Shown piece after piece: positions 37,367 to 46,423 of a stretch of 64,000 nt of DNA. Where the stretch lies: assembly GCF_013410655.1 (NCBI RefSeq), contig NZ_JACCFP010000001.1:1550001-1614000 (forward strand), read 5' to 3'. This DNA is from Nocardioides thalensis. Lineage in GTDB: Bacteria > Actinomycetota > Actinomycetes > Propionibacteriales > Nocardioidaceae. Position 1 is the first letter of the stretch, and every line of letters starts with the position of its first letter. A model generated the notes under the pieces. It ran no database searches. It saw only the letters and a list, made by a program, of their open reading frames with translations, and was not told where the DNA came from. A program made the position numbers and the translations under genes.

Positions 37367-38965
37367 TCAGGAGAGCCCGTGCCGGTGCGCCCACGTGGTC
37401 GCGGCCGCCCGGTTGGAGACGTCGAGCTTGGCGAAGACGTTGGCGAGGTGGCGGGCGACGGTCTTCTCCGACAGCACCAGCTCGTCGGCGATGCCGCGGT
37501 TGGTGGCACCCGAGGCGACGAGCCGGAGGATCTCGACCTCGCGCGCCGTCAGCCCGTGCCGCTCGTCCCGTGTGGTGCCGTCGAGCTCGTCGATGTCGGG
37601 TCGCGCGTCGAGAGCGCGGAACGTCTCGCGTGCGGCATCGCGCTCCAGGCGTGCGGTCTCGCGGTCCCCGAACGCGTCGCACGCCGCCGCGATCGCGACC
37701 CGGCACCGGGCGACGTCGTACGGCGAGCCGGCGCCCGCGAAGCCGTCGAGCGCATCGCGGAGCGGGCCGAGTGCCTCCTGCGGGTTGCCGGCCCTCAGCG
37801 CGACCTGACCGCGCGCCATCGCCGCCGCCGCCCGGAGGAACCGGGCGTCGGAAGCCGCGGCGAGCGCATCGAGGCGGGCGGCCGCGTCGGCCGCGCACGC
37901 CAGGTCGCCCGCCGCCAGAGCGACGTCGACCAGCGCGCGCCACAACCCGGTCTTCAGCTGCTGCGGGCGCGGCTCCTCGAGCGCCCTCGTCAACGCCGCG
38001 AGCGCGGAGTCGGTGCGGCCCTGCCGGGCGCGCATCAGGGCCAGTCCGGGCTGCGGGTCCTTGCCGCGGGCGAGGGCGTCGCGGTAGGCCGTCTCGGCTG
38101 CGTCGTGCTCGCCCCGCAGCCGGTGCAGCTCCGCGCGGAGGTAGTGCGCCTCGCCGACGGTGTTGGCGTTGGGGCCCGGGTGCGCGATGAGGTCGTCGAC
38201 CTCCTCGATGGCCCGGCCCCAGTCGCCGCGGAGCTGGTGCACCTCCGACCGGTGCACGATGCACGCACCCTGGAACGGCACCAGACCCGGCTGCGCCGCG
38301 CACCACTCGTCGAGGACGCCGGTCCACTCCGCGCTGCGCTCGACGTCGAGGCACGCCTTGCAGTTCGCGACGATCGCGCAGTAGACGATGCCGACCGCCT
38401 GCGGGCTGACCGGTGTCGCCGTCGCCAGCAGCATCGTCGCGTCGAGCTCCGCGAGCCCGGCGGCCAGGTCGCCGGACGCGAGCAGGGCCTGGCCGTGCGC
38501 GTTGCCGGCGAGCACCCGCAGGTCCGGGTCGTCGTGAGCGGTCGCGATGTCGGTGACCTCGGCCGCCAGGGCGAGCGCGGCTTCCGCCCGGCCTGCCAGG
38601 AGGCTGCCCATCGCGGCGGTCAGCAGCTCGTAGCCCCGCCACACCGACTCGTCGAAGCGCTCGCCCTGGACGCTGCGCATCAGGCCCCACCACCCTCGGG
38701 CCTGCGCCGGCTCGCCGCGGAACGTCGCGGTGAGCCCCAGCCAGAACGCGACCCGCGACGCCCCGTCGAGATCGCCTTCGGCCAGGTAGGCGTGGTGCGC
38801 CCGCTGGCGGGCGTCCGCCGCCTCGGCGAGGTGGCCGGTCAGGAACGCCGCCAGCCCCCACTGCTCGAGGTCACGCGCCGCGAGCGCGTCGCAGGCCGCG
38901 TACGCCGTACGCGCCTCCGGCCACGTCCGCGCCGCGAACGCCGCGCGGGCGGTCTCGAGCCCCAT
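37367..38965 (-). CDS. LuxR-family regulator with an N-terminal TPR-like domain
   Basis: A 532-residue protein. About 450 residues of alpha-helical repeats (TPR-like, Ala-rich, e.g. RARQGRTDSALAALTRALEE) precede a C-terminal LuxR HTH: LTAREVEILRLVASGATNRG then IADELVLSEKTVARHLANV and KLDVSNRAAATTWAHRHGLS. It lacks the ATPase domain of the large LAL/MalT regulators. CATGAT lies six bases before the ATG. Position and strand point to the adjacent FAD monooxygenase as its target. Confidence 0.87.
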   Translation of the reverse strand: MGLETARAAFAARTWPEARTAYAACDALAARDLEQWGLAAFLTGHLAEAADARQRAHHAYLAEGDLDGASRVAFWLGLTATFRGEPAQARGWWGLMRSVQGERFDESVWRGYELLTAAMGSLLAGRAEAALALAAEVTDIATAHDDPDLRVLAGNAHGQALLASGDLAAGLAELDATMLLATATPVSPQAVGIVYCAIVANCKACLDVERSAEWTGVLDEWCAAQPGLVPFQGACIVHRSEVHQLRGDWGRAIEEVDDLIAHPGPNANTVGEAHYLRAELHRLRGEHDAAETAYRDALARGKDPQPGLALMRARQGRTDSALAALTRALEEPRPQQLKTGLWRALVDVALAAGDLACAADAAARLDALAAASDARFLRAAAAMARGQVALRAGNPQEALGPLRDALDGFAGAGSPYDVARCRVAIAAACDAFGDRETARLERDAARETFRALDARPDIDELDGTTRDERHGLTAREVEILRLVASGATNRGIADELVLSEKTVARHLANVFAKLDVSNRAAATTWAHRHGLS

Positions 38966-39024
38966 CCGGCCATCATGGCGCCGAACCCGGGCCTTGACGA
39001 CCACTTCCCGAGCACAATGGCGCG

Positions 39025-39966
39025 GTGCCGCCGTCCCCCGCTCCCGACGCCCCGCTCGACGTCCTGCTGGTCGGGCTCGGCACCATCGCCCGGACGCACG
39101 CCGCGGTGATCACGCGCCTCGACCGGCTGCGGCTCGTGGGCGCGGTCGACCCGGCGCCGGGCTTCGCCGTGGAGGCGCCTGCCCACCGGACCCTTCACGA
39201 GGCGCTCGACGCAGGCACCGATCCCGATGTCGTCGTGCTCGCGACCCCGACCGACACGCACGTCGGACTCGTCGACGAGGTGCTGCGCACGTGCGACGCG
39301 ACCGTGCTGTGCGAGAAGCCGCTGGCGGCCACCGTCGACGAGATCGACGGCCTCGAGCTGCGGCACGGCGCGGTCGTGCTCACCGAGCGGGTGCGGGTCG
39401 CGCACCACTTCGCGTTCTCGCCCGAGGTCGAGTGGGCGCGCCGTACGGCGGAGCAGCACCCGGAGTGGGGACCGCCGACGCGCGTCCTGTGCGTCTCCCA
39501 CGACCCCTACGGCCACATCGAGGACGACCGGGCCGCCTCGCTGGTCAGCAGCTGGGTCGACTCCGGCCCCAACCAGCTCAGCGTCGCGGCGGCGTTCGCC
39601 GGCGGCTGGGAGGTGGTGTCGCACGTGGCCGAGACGGGCCGCTCGGTGAGCGTCCTCGACCATGCCGGCGGGCGGACGACGCTGGTCACCAACTGGCTCG
39701 CGGGGGACTCGAGCAAGCAGTCCGAGATCGAGTACGGCGCCGGGGGCGTGCGGATCCGCATCGACCACACGTCGATGACCGCACTGGTCCTGCGGGACGG
39801 GGAGGTGGCGGAGCAGCTGACGTACGCCGGCGCCGACAGCCGGAAGGTCGAGCACTACCTCGGCGTCTACCGCGCGCTGCTGGACGACCCCGACGACCAC
39901 CGGCTCGGCGTGCCCCTCGCCCGCACCATCGCGAGCCTGCTCGAGGGGCGCGCGCCGATAGGGTGA
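39025..39966 (+). CDS. Gfo/Idh/MocA-family oxidoreductase
   Basis: A 313-residue NAD(P)-dependent oxidoreductase. The Rossmann start is LDVLLVGLGTIARTHAAVI. VVLATPTDTHVGLVDEVL is followed by the family signature CEKPLAA. The C-terminal half has the expected open beta-sheet pattern. CACAAT ends six bases before the GTG start (leaderless pattern). A TetR gene follows directly and may control it. Family members act on sugars, inositols or bile pigments; the substrate here is unknown. Confidence 0.85.
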   Translation: MPPSPAPDAPLDVLLVGLGTIARTHAAVITRLDRLRLVGAVDPAPGFAVEAPAHRTLHEALDAGTDPDVVVLATPTDTHVGLVDEVLRTCDATVLCEKPLAATVDEIDGLELRHGAVVLTERVRVAHHFAFSPEVEWARRTAEQHPEWGPPTRVLCVSHDPYGHIEDDRAASLVSSWVDSGPNQLSVAAAFAGGWEVVSHVAETGRSVSVLDHAGGRTTLVTNWLAGDSSKQSEIEYGAGGVRIRIDHTSMTALVLRDGEVAEQLTYAGADSRKVEHYLGVYRALLDDPDDHRLGVPLARTIASLLEGRAPIG

Positions 39967-39971
39967 CGCGC

Positions 39972-40556
39972 ATGGGCAGCACCCGACGACCGAGCCGTGC
40001 CCGGGCCTTCGTCGCGCTCCGCGAGCTGCTGATCGAGCAGCCGTGGGGCGAGGTGACGCTCGAGGCGGTCGCGAAGCGGGCCGGCGTCAGCCGGCAGACG
40101 CTCTACAACGACTTCGGGTCGCGCAACGGGCTCGCGATCGCCTACACCGAGAGCATGGTCGACACCTACCTCGACCTGGTCGACGAGGCGATGGCCGCGG
40201 CGCCCGACCCAGCGACCGGCATCGAGTCCATGGTGCGGCTGCTGCTCGACGCGACGGCGTCGGACCCGCTGGTCCAGCGCGTCCAGACGGGCAACGCCCA
40301 CCACGACCTGGTCCGGATCGTCACCTCCGACAGCGGACCGCTCCTCGACCGGATCGCCGGCCGGCTGCGCGACGGCCTGCTGCGCCGCTGGCCCGAGATC
40401 GATCCGCAACGCGCGGAGGCCGGCGCTGTCGTGATGGCGCGGTTCGGCCTCGGCCTGGTGACGATGCCACCGCCCGCCGGCGCCGACCTCGCTCCCGGGA
40501 TCGCCGCGGTGCTCGCACCCGGCCTGCGGCCCGGCAACGTCGACAGCGCGGTCTAG
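39972..40556 (+). CDS. TetR-family transcriptional regulator
   Basis: A 194-residue regulator with an HTH at about residues 8-52: EVTLEAVAKRAGVSRQTLYN then DFGSRNGLAIAYTESMVDTY. AGGG lies eight bases before the chosen ATG. A GTG three codons upstream overlaps the oxidoreductase stop but has no ribosome-binding site. Cotranscription with the oxidoreductase is likely. The ligand is unknown. Confidence 0.88.
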   Translation: MGSTRRPSRARAFVALRELLIEQPWGEVTLEAVAKRAGVSRQTLYNDFGSRNGLAIAYTESMVDTYLDLVDEAMAAAPDPATGIESMVRLLLDATASDPLVQRVQTGNAHHDLVRIVTSDSGPLLDRIAGRLRDGLLRRWPEIDPQRAEAGAVVMARFGLGLVTMPPPAGADLAPGIAAVLAPGLRPGNVDSAV

Positions 40557-40593
40557 ACCGCGTCACGGGAGAGTCGCCAGGACGCTGGCCCTG

Positions 40594-40637
40594 GTTCACC
40601 CTGCGGTCACGTCCGCGCGGGCATCGGTTCACCGCTC
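40594..40637 (+). promoter_or_regulatory. predicted PHO box (PhoP-binding direct repeats)
   Basis: Four 11-base units in register: GTTCACCCTGC (40594), GGTCACGTCCG (40605), CGCGGGCATCG (40616, degenerate) and GTTCACCGCTC (40627). Known actinobacterial PHO boxes are 11-base direct repeats of a G(T/G)TCACC-type core. The array ends 18 bases before the PhoX-type gene, as expected for PhoP-controlled phosphatase genes. Confidence 0.65.
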
Positions 40638-40654
40638 ACTGGTCGTCTGACGCC

Positions 40655-42808
40655 ATGACGTCTGTGCGCCCCGAATCCCGCCCGCTCCTGTCCCTCACGC
40701 CCGTCTCCGACGGTGACGTCCGGCACGGCTCGCGGTCCCTGATGACCTGTCTCTTCAAGTGCGGCAACGCCTGCGACCACGAGGTCCCCAACGCGTCCGA
40801 CAACACCTACGTCCGTGACGTCGTCGACGCCACCGTGGGCCGTCGCTCGATCCTGCGCGGTGCCGCCGTCGGCTCCGGCGCGCTCGTGCTCGCCGGCATG
40901 GGCTCCGGCCTGGCCGCGGCCGCGGTCGAGCCGGCCGCGCGCCGAGCCCCGGTCAAGGGGGGCCCGCTGGCCACCCGGGCCTTCCGGCCGGTGCCGCCGA
41001 ACACCCGCGACGCCGTGGTCGTCCCGCCGGGCTTCGGACACAACGTCGTCATCCGTTGGGGCGACCCGGTCCTCCCGGGCGCGCCCGCCTTCGACCCCGC
41101 CAACCTGACCGTCGACGCCGTCAAGAAGCAGTTCGGCTACAACAACGACTACGTCGGCGTGACGAAGCTGACCTCCACCACGGCGCTCATGCTCGTCAAC
41201 CACGAGTACGACGACAGCGAGCTCATGTACCCCGCGGGCCGCTACTCCGCGGAGGAGATCGCGAGCCTCGGCATCTACACCCACGGCATGTCGGTCGTCA
41301 CCATCAAGAAGGGCAAGACGCCCGGCTCGTGGTACATGGTGAAGCCGTCGGCCACCGCGACGCCGAAGAACCGCCGCATCAACGCCGACACGACGTTCCT
41401 CGTCACCGGGCCGGCCGCGGGCAGCGACCACCTCAAGACCACCGCCGACACGAGCGGGTCGCGCGTCAAGGGCACGTTCAACAACTGCGCGGGCGGCCTC
41501 ACGCCGTGGGGCACCCACCTGTCGGGCGAGGAGAACTTCAACCAGTACTTCGGGGCCCCGGGCGGCGCCATGCCGGCGAACCCGACCGTCGCCGGCGCCG
41601 AGCTGGCCAACGCCTACTCCCGCTACGGCATCGGGGTGAACGCGAGCGACCCGCGCAAGTGGCACCTGGTGGACAGCCGCTTCGACCTCGCGGCCGAGCC
41701 CAACGAGCCGCACCGCTTCGGCTGGGTCGTCGAGGTGGACCCGATGAACCCGAAGTCCACCCCGCGCAAGCACTCGATGCTCGGACGGTTCAAGCACGAG
41801 GGCGCGAACGTCACGATCGCCAAGAACGGCAAGGCGGTCGTCTACATGGGCGACGACGAGCGGTTCGACTACATCTACAAGTTCGTCTCCAAGGGGAAGT
41901 TCGACCCGAAGGGCGTCATCGGCGGGAGTGCCTCGGCGCGCAAGGCGAACATGAAGCTCCTCGAGACCGGCACCCTCTACGTCGGCAAGTTCTCCGGCGA
42001 CGGGCTCGGGGACGGCCGCTCGGACGGCGACGTCGAGTGGATCCGGCTGTGCACCGACACCCAGTCGTTCGTCGAGGGCTGGTCGGTCGAGGAGGTGCTC
42101 GTGTTCACCCGGCAGGCGGCGGACCTGGTGGGCCCCACGAAGATGGACCGCCCCGAGGACGTCGAGGTCAACCCGGTCAACAAGCGGGTCTACGTCGCGC
42201 TCACCAACAACACCAACCGCGTGGCCGGCACCGAGGACGAGGCCAACCCCATCACCGAGGCCGGGACCCGCACCAGCCCGGCTGCGCCGCTCACGCCGAA
42301 GACGGGCAACCGCAACGGCTACGTCATGGAGATCACGCCCACGGACGGTGACCACACCAAGGCGACGGCGTCGTGGAACCTCTTCCTCATCTGCGGCGAC
42401 CCCGAGTCGCCCGAGACCTACTTCGCCGGGTTCGACAAGACCAAGGTCAGCCGGATCAGCTGCCCCGACAACCTTGCGTTCGACTCCGTCGGGAACCTGT
42501 GGATCTCGACCGACGGAGCGCTCTCGCCGATGGGCATGAACGACGGCCTGTTCCGCGTCCCCGTCAAGGGCGAGAACCGCGGCCAGGTGCAGACCTTCGC
42601 CACGATGCCCAAGGGCGCGGAGTGCTGCGGACCGTTCATCTACGACGGCGACAGGTCGGTGTTCTTCGCCCCGCAGCACCCGGGCGAGATCAGCGGTGCC
42701 AGCTTCGACGCCCCGGCGTCGACCTGGCCGCACACCAACGACTACCCGCGCCCGTCGGTCGTCGTGGCCTACCGCGAGGAGGGCTCGCTGGGGCGCGACA
42801 CCCACTGA
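40655..42808 (+). CDS. PhoX-family (DUF839) Tat-exported phosphatase
   Basis: A 717-residue protein resembling the PhoX alkaline phosphatases, calcium/iron enzymes that release phosphate outside the cell. The twin-arginine motif is GRRSILRG (residues 62-69) before a hydrophobic stretch to about residue 90, so export is probably by Tat. The n-region is unusually long and carries C32, C36 and C40 in TCLFKCGNACDHEVPN. PhoX landmarks are NNCAGGLTPWGTHLSGEENF, GANVTIAKNGKAVVYMGDD and FDYIYKFVS. The PHO-box array upstream implies induction by phosphate starvation. I am sure of the family, less so of the activity. Confidence 0.88.
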   Translation: MTSVRPESRPLLSLTPVSDGDVRHGSRSLMTCLFKCGNACDHEVPNASDNTYVRDVVDATVGRRSILRGAAVGSGALVLAGMGSGLAAAAVEPAARRAPVKGGPLATRAFRPVPPNTRDAVVVPPGFGHNVVIRWGDPVLPGAPAFDPANLTVDAVKKQFGYNNDYVGVTKLTSTTALMLVNHEYDDSELMYPAGRYSAEEIASLGIYTHGMSVVTIKKGKTPGSWYMVKPSATATPKNRRINADTTFLVTGPAAGSDHLKTTADTSGSRVKGTFNNCAGGLTPWGTHLSGEENFNQYFGAPGGAMPANPTVAGAELANAYSRYGIGVNASDPRKWHLVDSRFDLAAEPNEPHRFGWVVEVDPMNPKSTPRKHSMLGRFKHEGANVTIAKNGKAVVYMGDDERFDYIYKFVSKGKFDPKGVIGGSASARKANMKLLETGTLYVGKFSGDGLGDGRSDGDVEWIRLCTDTQSFVEGWSVEEVLVFTRQAADLVGPTKMDRPEDVEVNPVNKRVYVALTNNTNRVAGTEDEANPITEAGTRTSPAAPLTPKTGNRNGYVMEITPTDGDHTKATASWNLFLICGDPESPETYFAGFDKTKVSRISCPDNLAFDSVGNLWISTDGALSPMGMNDGLFRVPVKGENRGQVQTFATMPKGAECCGPFIYDGDRSVFFAPQHPGEISGASFDAPASTWPHTNDYPRPSVVVAYREEGSLGRDTH

Positions 42809-42813
42809 TCCTC

Positions 42814-42897
42814 GCCGAGTCGGCTCATCTTCACGCGCGCTGGCGTGAAGATGGGCCGACTCGGACGCGTGGGGGCGTGAAGATGAGCCGACTCGGC
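42814..42897. repeat. GCCGAGTCGGCTC palindromic repeat cluster, locus 1
   Basis: GCCGAGTCGGCTCATCTTCACGC (42814-42836, written here as one 23-base unit: GCCGAGTCGGCTC then ATCTTCACGC) is followed by two inverted copies at 42843-42864 and 42875-42897. The first two form a long hairpin. It fills the gap between the PhoX stop and the stop of the convergent SDR gene, so it can end both transcripts. A related cluster is at 58860-58942. Confidence 0.75.
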
Positions 42898-42899
42898 GG

Positions 42900-43661
42900 T
42901 CAGGTGATGGTCAGCCCGCCGTCGACGGCGAGCGTCTGGCCGGTCACGTAGCCGGCGGCGTCGGAGGCGAGGTAGACGACCGCGGCGGCGAGCTCCTCCG
43001 GGTCGCCCTTGCGGGCCATGGGGATCCGGGTGCCCATCATGTCGAGATAGCCGGGCGGGTACTGCTCGGTCATCTCGGAGGCGAAGAACCCCGGCGCGAT
43101 CGCGTTGACCCGGATGCCCTTGCGACCGGTCCACTGCTGCGCGAGGTCGCGGGTCATGCCGATCAGGCCCGCCTTGGACGCCGAGTAGGCGGCCTGGGGG
43201 AGGCCAGCGGTGGTCAGCCCGAGCACGGAAGAGATGTTGATGATGCTCGACCCGGGCTGCATCACCCGGCCGCAGGCCTGCGCCATCCAGTAGCAGCCGT
43301 TGAGGTTGACGTCGATCACCTGGCGGAACTGCTCGGGCGTCTCGCGGGTCGCCGGCACGGCGGTGCCGATGCCGGCGTTGTTGACGAGCACGTCGACCCG
43401 GCCCAGCTCGGACATCGCGGCCTCGACGAGGGCGGTGCACGAGTCGGGGTCGCTCACGTCGGTGGCGACGGCGAGGGCGCGGCGGCCCGCGGCCTCGACG
43501 AGCGCGGCGGTGTCGGCCAGCCGGTCGGCGCGGCGCGCACCCAGGACGACGTCGGCTCCCGCCTCGGCCAGGGCCTTGGCGAACGCCACGCCCAGCCCGG
43601 AGGAGGCGCCGGTGACGACGGCGACGCGGCCGTCGAGACGGAACAGATCGGTGACGGTCAT
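42900..43661 (-). CDS. short-chain dehydrogenase/reductase (FabG-like)
   Basis: A 253-residue classical SDR. The cofactor motif is TGASSGLG (17-24), followed by NNAG (94-97), catalytic S144/S145, Y159 and K163 in YSASK. Position after the second strand has GARR, suggesting NADP preference. SDRs of this type reduce or oxidise ketones and alcohols in lipid, polyketide or sugar metabolism; the substrate is unknown. TAGCCT ends six bases before the ATG. It converges on the PhoX gene across the repeat cluster. Confidence 0.9.
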   Translation of the reverse strand: MTVTDLFRLDGRVAVVTGASSGLGVAFAKALAEAGADVVLGARRADRLADTAALVEAAGRRALAVATDVSDPDSCTALVEAAMSELGRVDVLVNNAGIGTAVPATRETPEQFRQVIDVNLNGCYWMAQACGRVMQPGSSIINISSVLGLTTAGLPQAAYSASKAGLIGMTRDLAQQWTGRKGIRVNAIAPGFFASEMTEQYPPGYLDMMGTRIPMARKGDPEELAAAVVYLASDAAGYVTGQTLAVDGGLTIT

Positions 43662-43679
43662 GGCCGGAGGCTAACGGAC

Positions 43680-43709
43680 ATGACCGGCCGGTCCGGCTCG
43701 CGATACCAT
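43680..43709 (+). promoter_or_regulatory. predicted promoter of the leuS leader
   Basis: ATGACC (43680-43685) and TACCAT (43704-43709) are spaced by 18 bases. Six bases follow before the ATG of the leader peptide, so the transcript probably starts at that codon. Confidence 0.55.
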
Positions 43710-43715
43710 GGCCGC

Positions 43716-43742
43716 ATGAGGACCACCCTGCTCCTTGCCTAG
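43716..43742 (+). CDS. leucine-rich leader peptide (MRTTLLLA)
   Basis: An eight-codon open frame ATG-AGG-ACC-ACC-CTG-CTC-CTT-GCC-TAG encodes MRTTLLLA with three leucine codons in a row, each different. It stands between a predicted promoter and a terminator hairpin, about 100 bases upstream of leuS. This is the layout of an attenuation leader in which ribosome stalling at leucine codons reports low charged tRNA-Leu. It is too short for gene finders. Leaderless translation from the first ATG is inferred. Confidence 0.7.
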   Translation: MRTTLLLA

Positions 43743-43798
43743 CCGCGTCGGCGATCCAGACGGGTCGACGCGGCCGCCCCTCCCTGCGAGGGGCTTTT
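43742..43798 (+). terminator. attenuator: stem plus intrinsic terminator before leuS
   Basis: GCCGCGTCG (43742-43750) pairs with CGACGCGGC (43766-43774). Directly after it GCCCCTC (43776-43782), loop CCTGC and GAGGGGC (43788-43794) form a terminator stem followed by TTTT. The first stem begins at the leader stop codon. CCAGAC (43756-43761) can also pair with GTCTGG (43803-43808) past the terminator. The exact antiterminator is not settled by eye. Confidence 0.65.
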
Positions 43799-43846
43799 CC
43801 ATGTCTGGGCACATCGGAGCAGGACGAAGACGAGGGAAGACGGAGC

Positions 43847-46333
43847 ATGAGCGAGCAGGACCGAGCGGAGCAGGCGTCGTACGACGTGCACGCGGTGGAG
43901 GAGAAGTGGCTGCCCGTCTGGGAGCGCCTCGACCCGTTCCGCGCCGACGACAAGGCCGTGACCTCGGGGGAGCGCGGCAAGCGCTACGCCCTGACGATGT
44001 TCCCCTACCCGAGCGGTGACCTGCACATGGGTCACGCCGAGGTGTTCGCGCTGCACGACGTCATCGCGCGCTACTGGCGGTTCCGCGGCTACGAGGTGCT
44101 CAACCCGATGGGCTGGGACTCCTTCGGCCTGCCCGCCGAGAACGCCGCGATCCGCAACGACACGCACCCGGCGACCTACACCTACGCCAACATCGAGACG
44201 CAGGCCGAGTCGATGAAGCGCTACGGCCTGGCGTTCGACTGGTCGCGCCGGCTGCACACCTCCGACCCGGAGTACTACAAGTGGACGCAGTGGCTGTTCC
44301 TGAAGCTGCGCGAGCAGGGGCTGGCCTACCGCAAGAACTCGCCCGTCAACTGGTGCCCGCAGGACCAGACCGTGCTGGCCAACGAGCAGGTGCTGGCCGA
44401 CGGCACCTGCGAGCGATGCGGCGCGGTGGTGACCAAGAAGGAGCTGACCCAGTGGTACTTCCGCACCACTGAGTACGCCCAGGAGTACCTGGACCGGCTG
44501 GACGACCTCCAGGACAATTGGATCGGCAAGGTCGTCAACGCGCAGCGCAACTGGATCGGTCGCTCCGAGGGCGCGCACGTCGACTTCGCGGTCGCCGGCC
44601 ACGACCCGATCCGGGTGTTCACCACCCGGCCCGACACGCTGTTCGGCGCCACGTTCATGGTCGTCGCCGCCGACGCCAAGCTGGCGGCCCAGCTGGTGAC
44701 CGACGAGCAGCGGCCGGCGTACGAGGCGTACCTGGAGGACGTCCGCAAGGCCTCCGACATCGACCGGCTGGCGACCGACCGTCCCAAGACCGGCGTGTTC
44801 CTGGGCGTGCACGCGGTCAACCCGGTCAACGGCGAGTCGATCCCGGTCTGGGCCGCCGACTACGTGCTCGCCGACTACGGCACCGGCGCGATCATGGCGG
44901 TGCCCGGCCAGGACCAGCGCGACTGGGACTTCGCCGAGGTCCACGACCTGCCGATCGTCCGCACGGTCGAGCCGCCGGCCGACTTCGAGGGCAAGGCGTT
45001 CACCGGCGCCGGTCCGGCCATCAACTCGGCCAACGACGAGATCTCGCTCGACGGCCTGGACGTCGACGAGGCCAAGCGGACGATCATCGACTGGCTCGAG
45101 GCCAAGGGCCTGGGCACGGGCACGGTCAACTACCGCCTGCGCGACTGGCTGCTGTCGCGCCAGCGCTACTGGGGCGCGCCGATCCCGATCATCCACTGCC
45201 CGGTCGACGGGGAGGTGCCGGTCCCCGAGGACCAGCTGCCCGTCGAGCTGCCGGAGCTGCGCGGCGCCGACCTGAAGCCGAAGGGCACCTCGCCGCTGGG
45301 CGGCGCGACCGAGTGGGTCGACGTGACCTGCCCGGCCTGCGGCGGACCGGCCAAGCGGGACACCGACACGATGGACACGTTCGTCGACTCGTCGTGGTAC
45401 TTCTTCCGCTTCCTGTCGCCCAACGACGACACGCAGGCCTTCGACCCGGCACTGGCCGAGGCGTGGGGGCCGGTCGACCTCTACATCGGCGGTGACGAGC
45501 ACGCCGTCCTGCACCTGCTGTACGCGCGGTTCTTCACCAAGGCCCTGCGCGACATGGGACTGATCACCTGGGACGAGCCGTTCTCGGCGTACCTGTCGCA
45601 GGGCAAGGTCATCAACAATGGCCGCAAGATGAGCAAGTCGCTGGGCAACGGCGTCAGCCTGGGGGAGCAGCTCCAGGAGTACGGTGTCGACGCGGTGCGG
45701 CTGACGCTGGTCTTCGCCAGCCCGCCGGAGGACAACATCGACTGGGCCGACGTGTCGCCGGCCGGCTCGCTGAAGTTCCTGCAGCGTGCCTGGCGGCTGG
45801 CGGGCGACGTCACCTCGGCCCCGGGTGTCGACCCCGCGGACGGCGACGTCGCGCTGCGCAAGGTCACGCACAAGACGGTGCACGAGGCCGAGCAGCTGCT
45901 GGAGTCCTACCGCTTCAACGTGGTGGTCGCCCGCACGATGGAGCTGGTCAACGCCACCCGCAAGGCGATCGACTCCGGCTGCGGGCCGGCGGACCCGGCC
46001 GTGCGCGAGGCCACCGAGGTCGTCGCGATGCTGCTGTCGCTGATCGCGCCGTACACGGCCGAGGAGATGTGGGAGCGGCTGGGCCACGAGCCGACGGTCG
46101 CTCACGCCACCTGGCCGACGGTCGACCCCGAGCTGCTGGTCGAGGACTCGGTGACCGCCGTGGTGCAGATCCAGGGCAAGGTGCGCGGCCGCCTGGAGGT
46201 GTCGCCCGACATCTCCGAGGCCGACCTGGAGGCAGCGGCCCTGGCCGACCCCGACGTGGTGCGCGCGATCGACGGGCGGGAGGTGCGCCGGGTCATCGTC
46301 CGGGCGCCGAAGCTCGTCAACATCGTGGTCTGA
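43847..46333 (+). CDS. leuS: leucyl-tRNA synthetase
   Basis: An 828-residue class I synthetase that charges tRNA-Leu. The HIGH motif is HMGH (60-63) in [14 protein letters not shown]. The zinc-domain segment [15 protein letters not shown] with CERCGAVV follows. The CP1 editing domain has [19 protein letters not shown]. The KMSKS motif is K594-S598 in [17 protein letters not shown] lies just before the ATG. It is preceded by a leucine leader peptide and terminator, so expression probably rises when leucyl-tRNA is scarce. Confidence 0.98.
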   Translation: MSEQDRAEQASYDVHAVEEKWLPVWERLDPFRADDKAVTSGERGKRYALTMFPYPSGDLHMGHAEVFALHDVIARYWRFRGYEVLNPMGWDSFGLPAENAAIRNDTHPATYTYANIETQAESMKRYGLAFDWSRRLHTSDPEYYKWTQWLFLKLREQGLAYRKNSPVNWCPQDQTVLANEQVLADGTCERCGAVVTKKELTQWYFRTTEYAQEYLDRLDDLQDNWIGKVVNAQRNWIGRSEGAHVDFAVAGHDPIRVFTTRPDTLFGATFMVVAADAKLAAQLVTDEQRPAYEAYLEDVRKASDIDRLATDRPKTGVFLGVHAVNPVNGESIPVWAADYVLADYGTGAIMAVPGQDQRDWDFAEVHDLPIVRTVEPPADFEGKAFTGAGPAINSANDEISLDGLDVDEAKRTIIDWLEAKGLGTGTVNYRLRDWLLSRQRYWGAPIPIIHCPVDGEVPVPEDQLPVELPELRGADLKPKGTSPLGGATEWVDVTCPACGGPAKRDTDTMDTFVDSSWYFFRFLSPNDDTQAFDPALAEAWGPVDLYIGGDEHAVLHLLYARFFTKALRDMGLITWDEPFSAYLSQGKVINNGRKMSKSLGNGVSLGEQLQEYGVDAVRLTLVFASPPEDNIDWADVSPAGSLKFLQRAWRLAGDVTSAPGVDPADGDVALRKVTHKTVHEAEQLLESYRFNVVVARTMELVNATRKAIDSGCGPADPAVREATEVVAMLLSLIAPYTAEEMWERLGHEPTVAHATWPTVDPELLVEDSVTAVVQIQGKVRGRLEVSPDISEADLEAAALADPDVVRAIDGREVRRVIVRAPKLVNIVV

Positions 46334-46423
46334 TCGTCGTCTGAGGGTCGAGAGCGAGGAACGAGCGGTTCGGCCCGAAGCGACCATCGATCGTCGTCTG
46401 ACGAGTCGTGGTTTGATCTGTCT

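Noticed and set aside
43680..43846. A T-box riboswitch upstream of leuS
   Set aside because: No AGGGTGG-type T-box sequence is present. The short Leu-rich frame and terminator fit ribosome-mediated attenuation better.
46334..46423. Repeated GATCGTCGTCTGA between leuS and degV
   Set aside because: Only two short copies with no dyad or conserved spacing; likely a local duplication without clear meaning.
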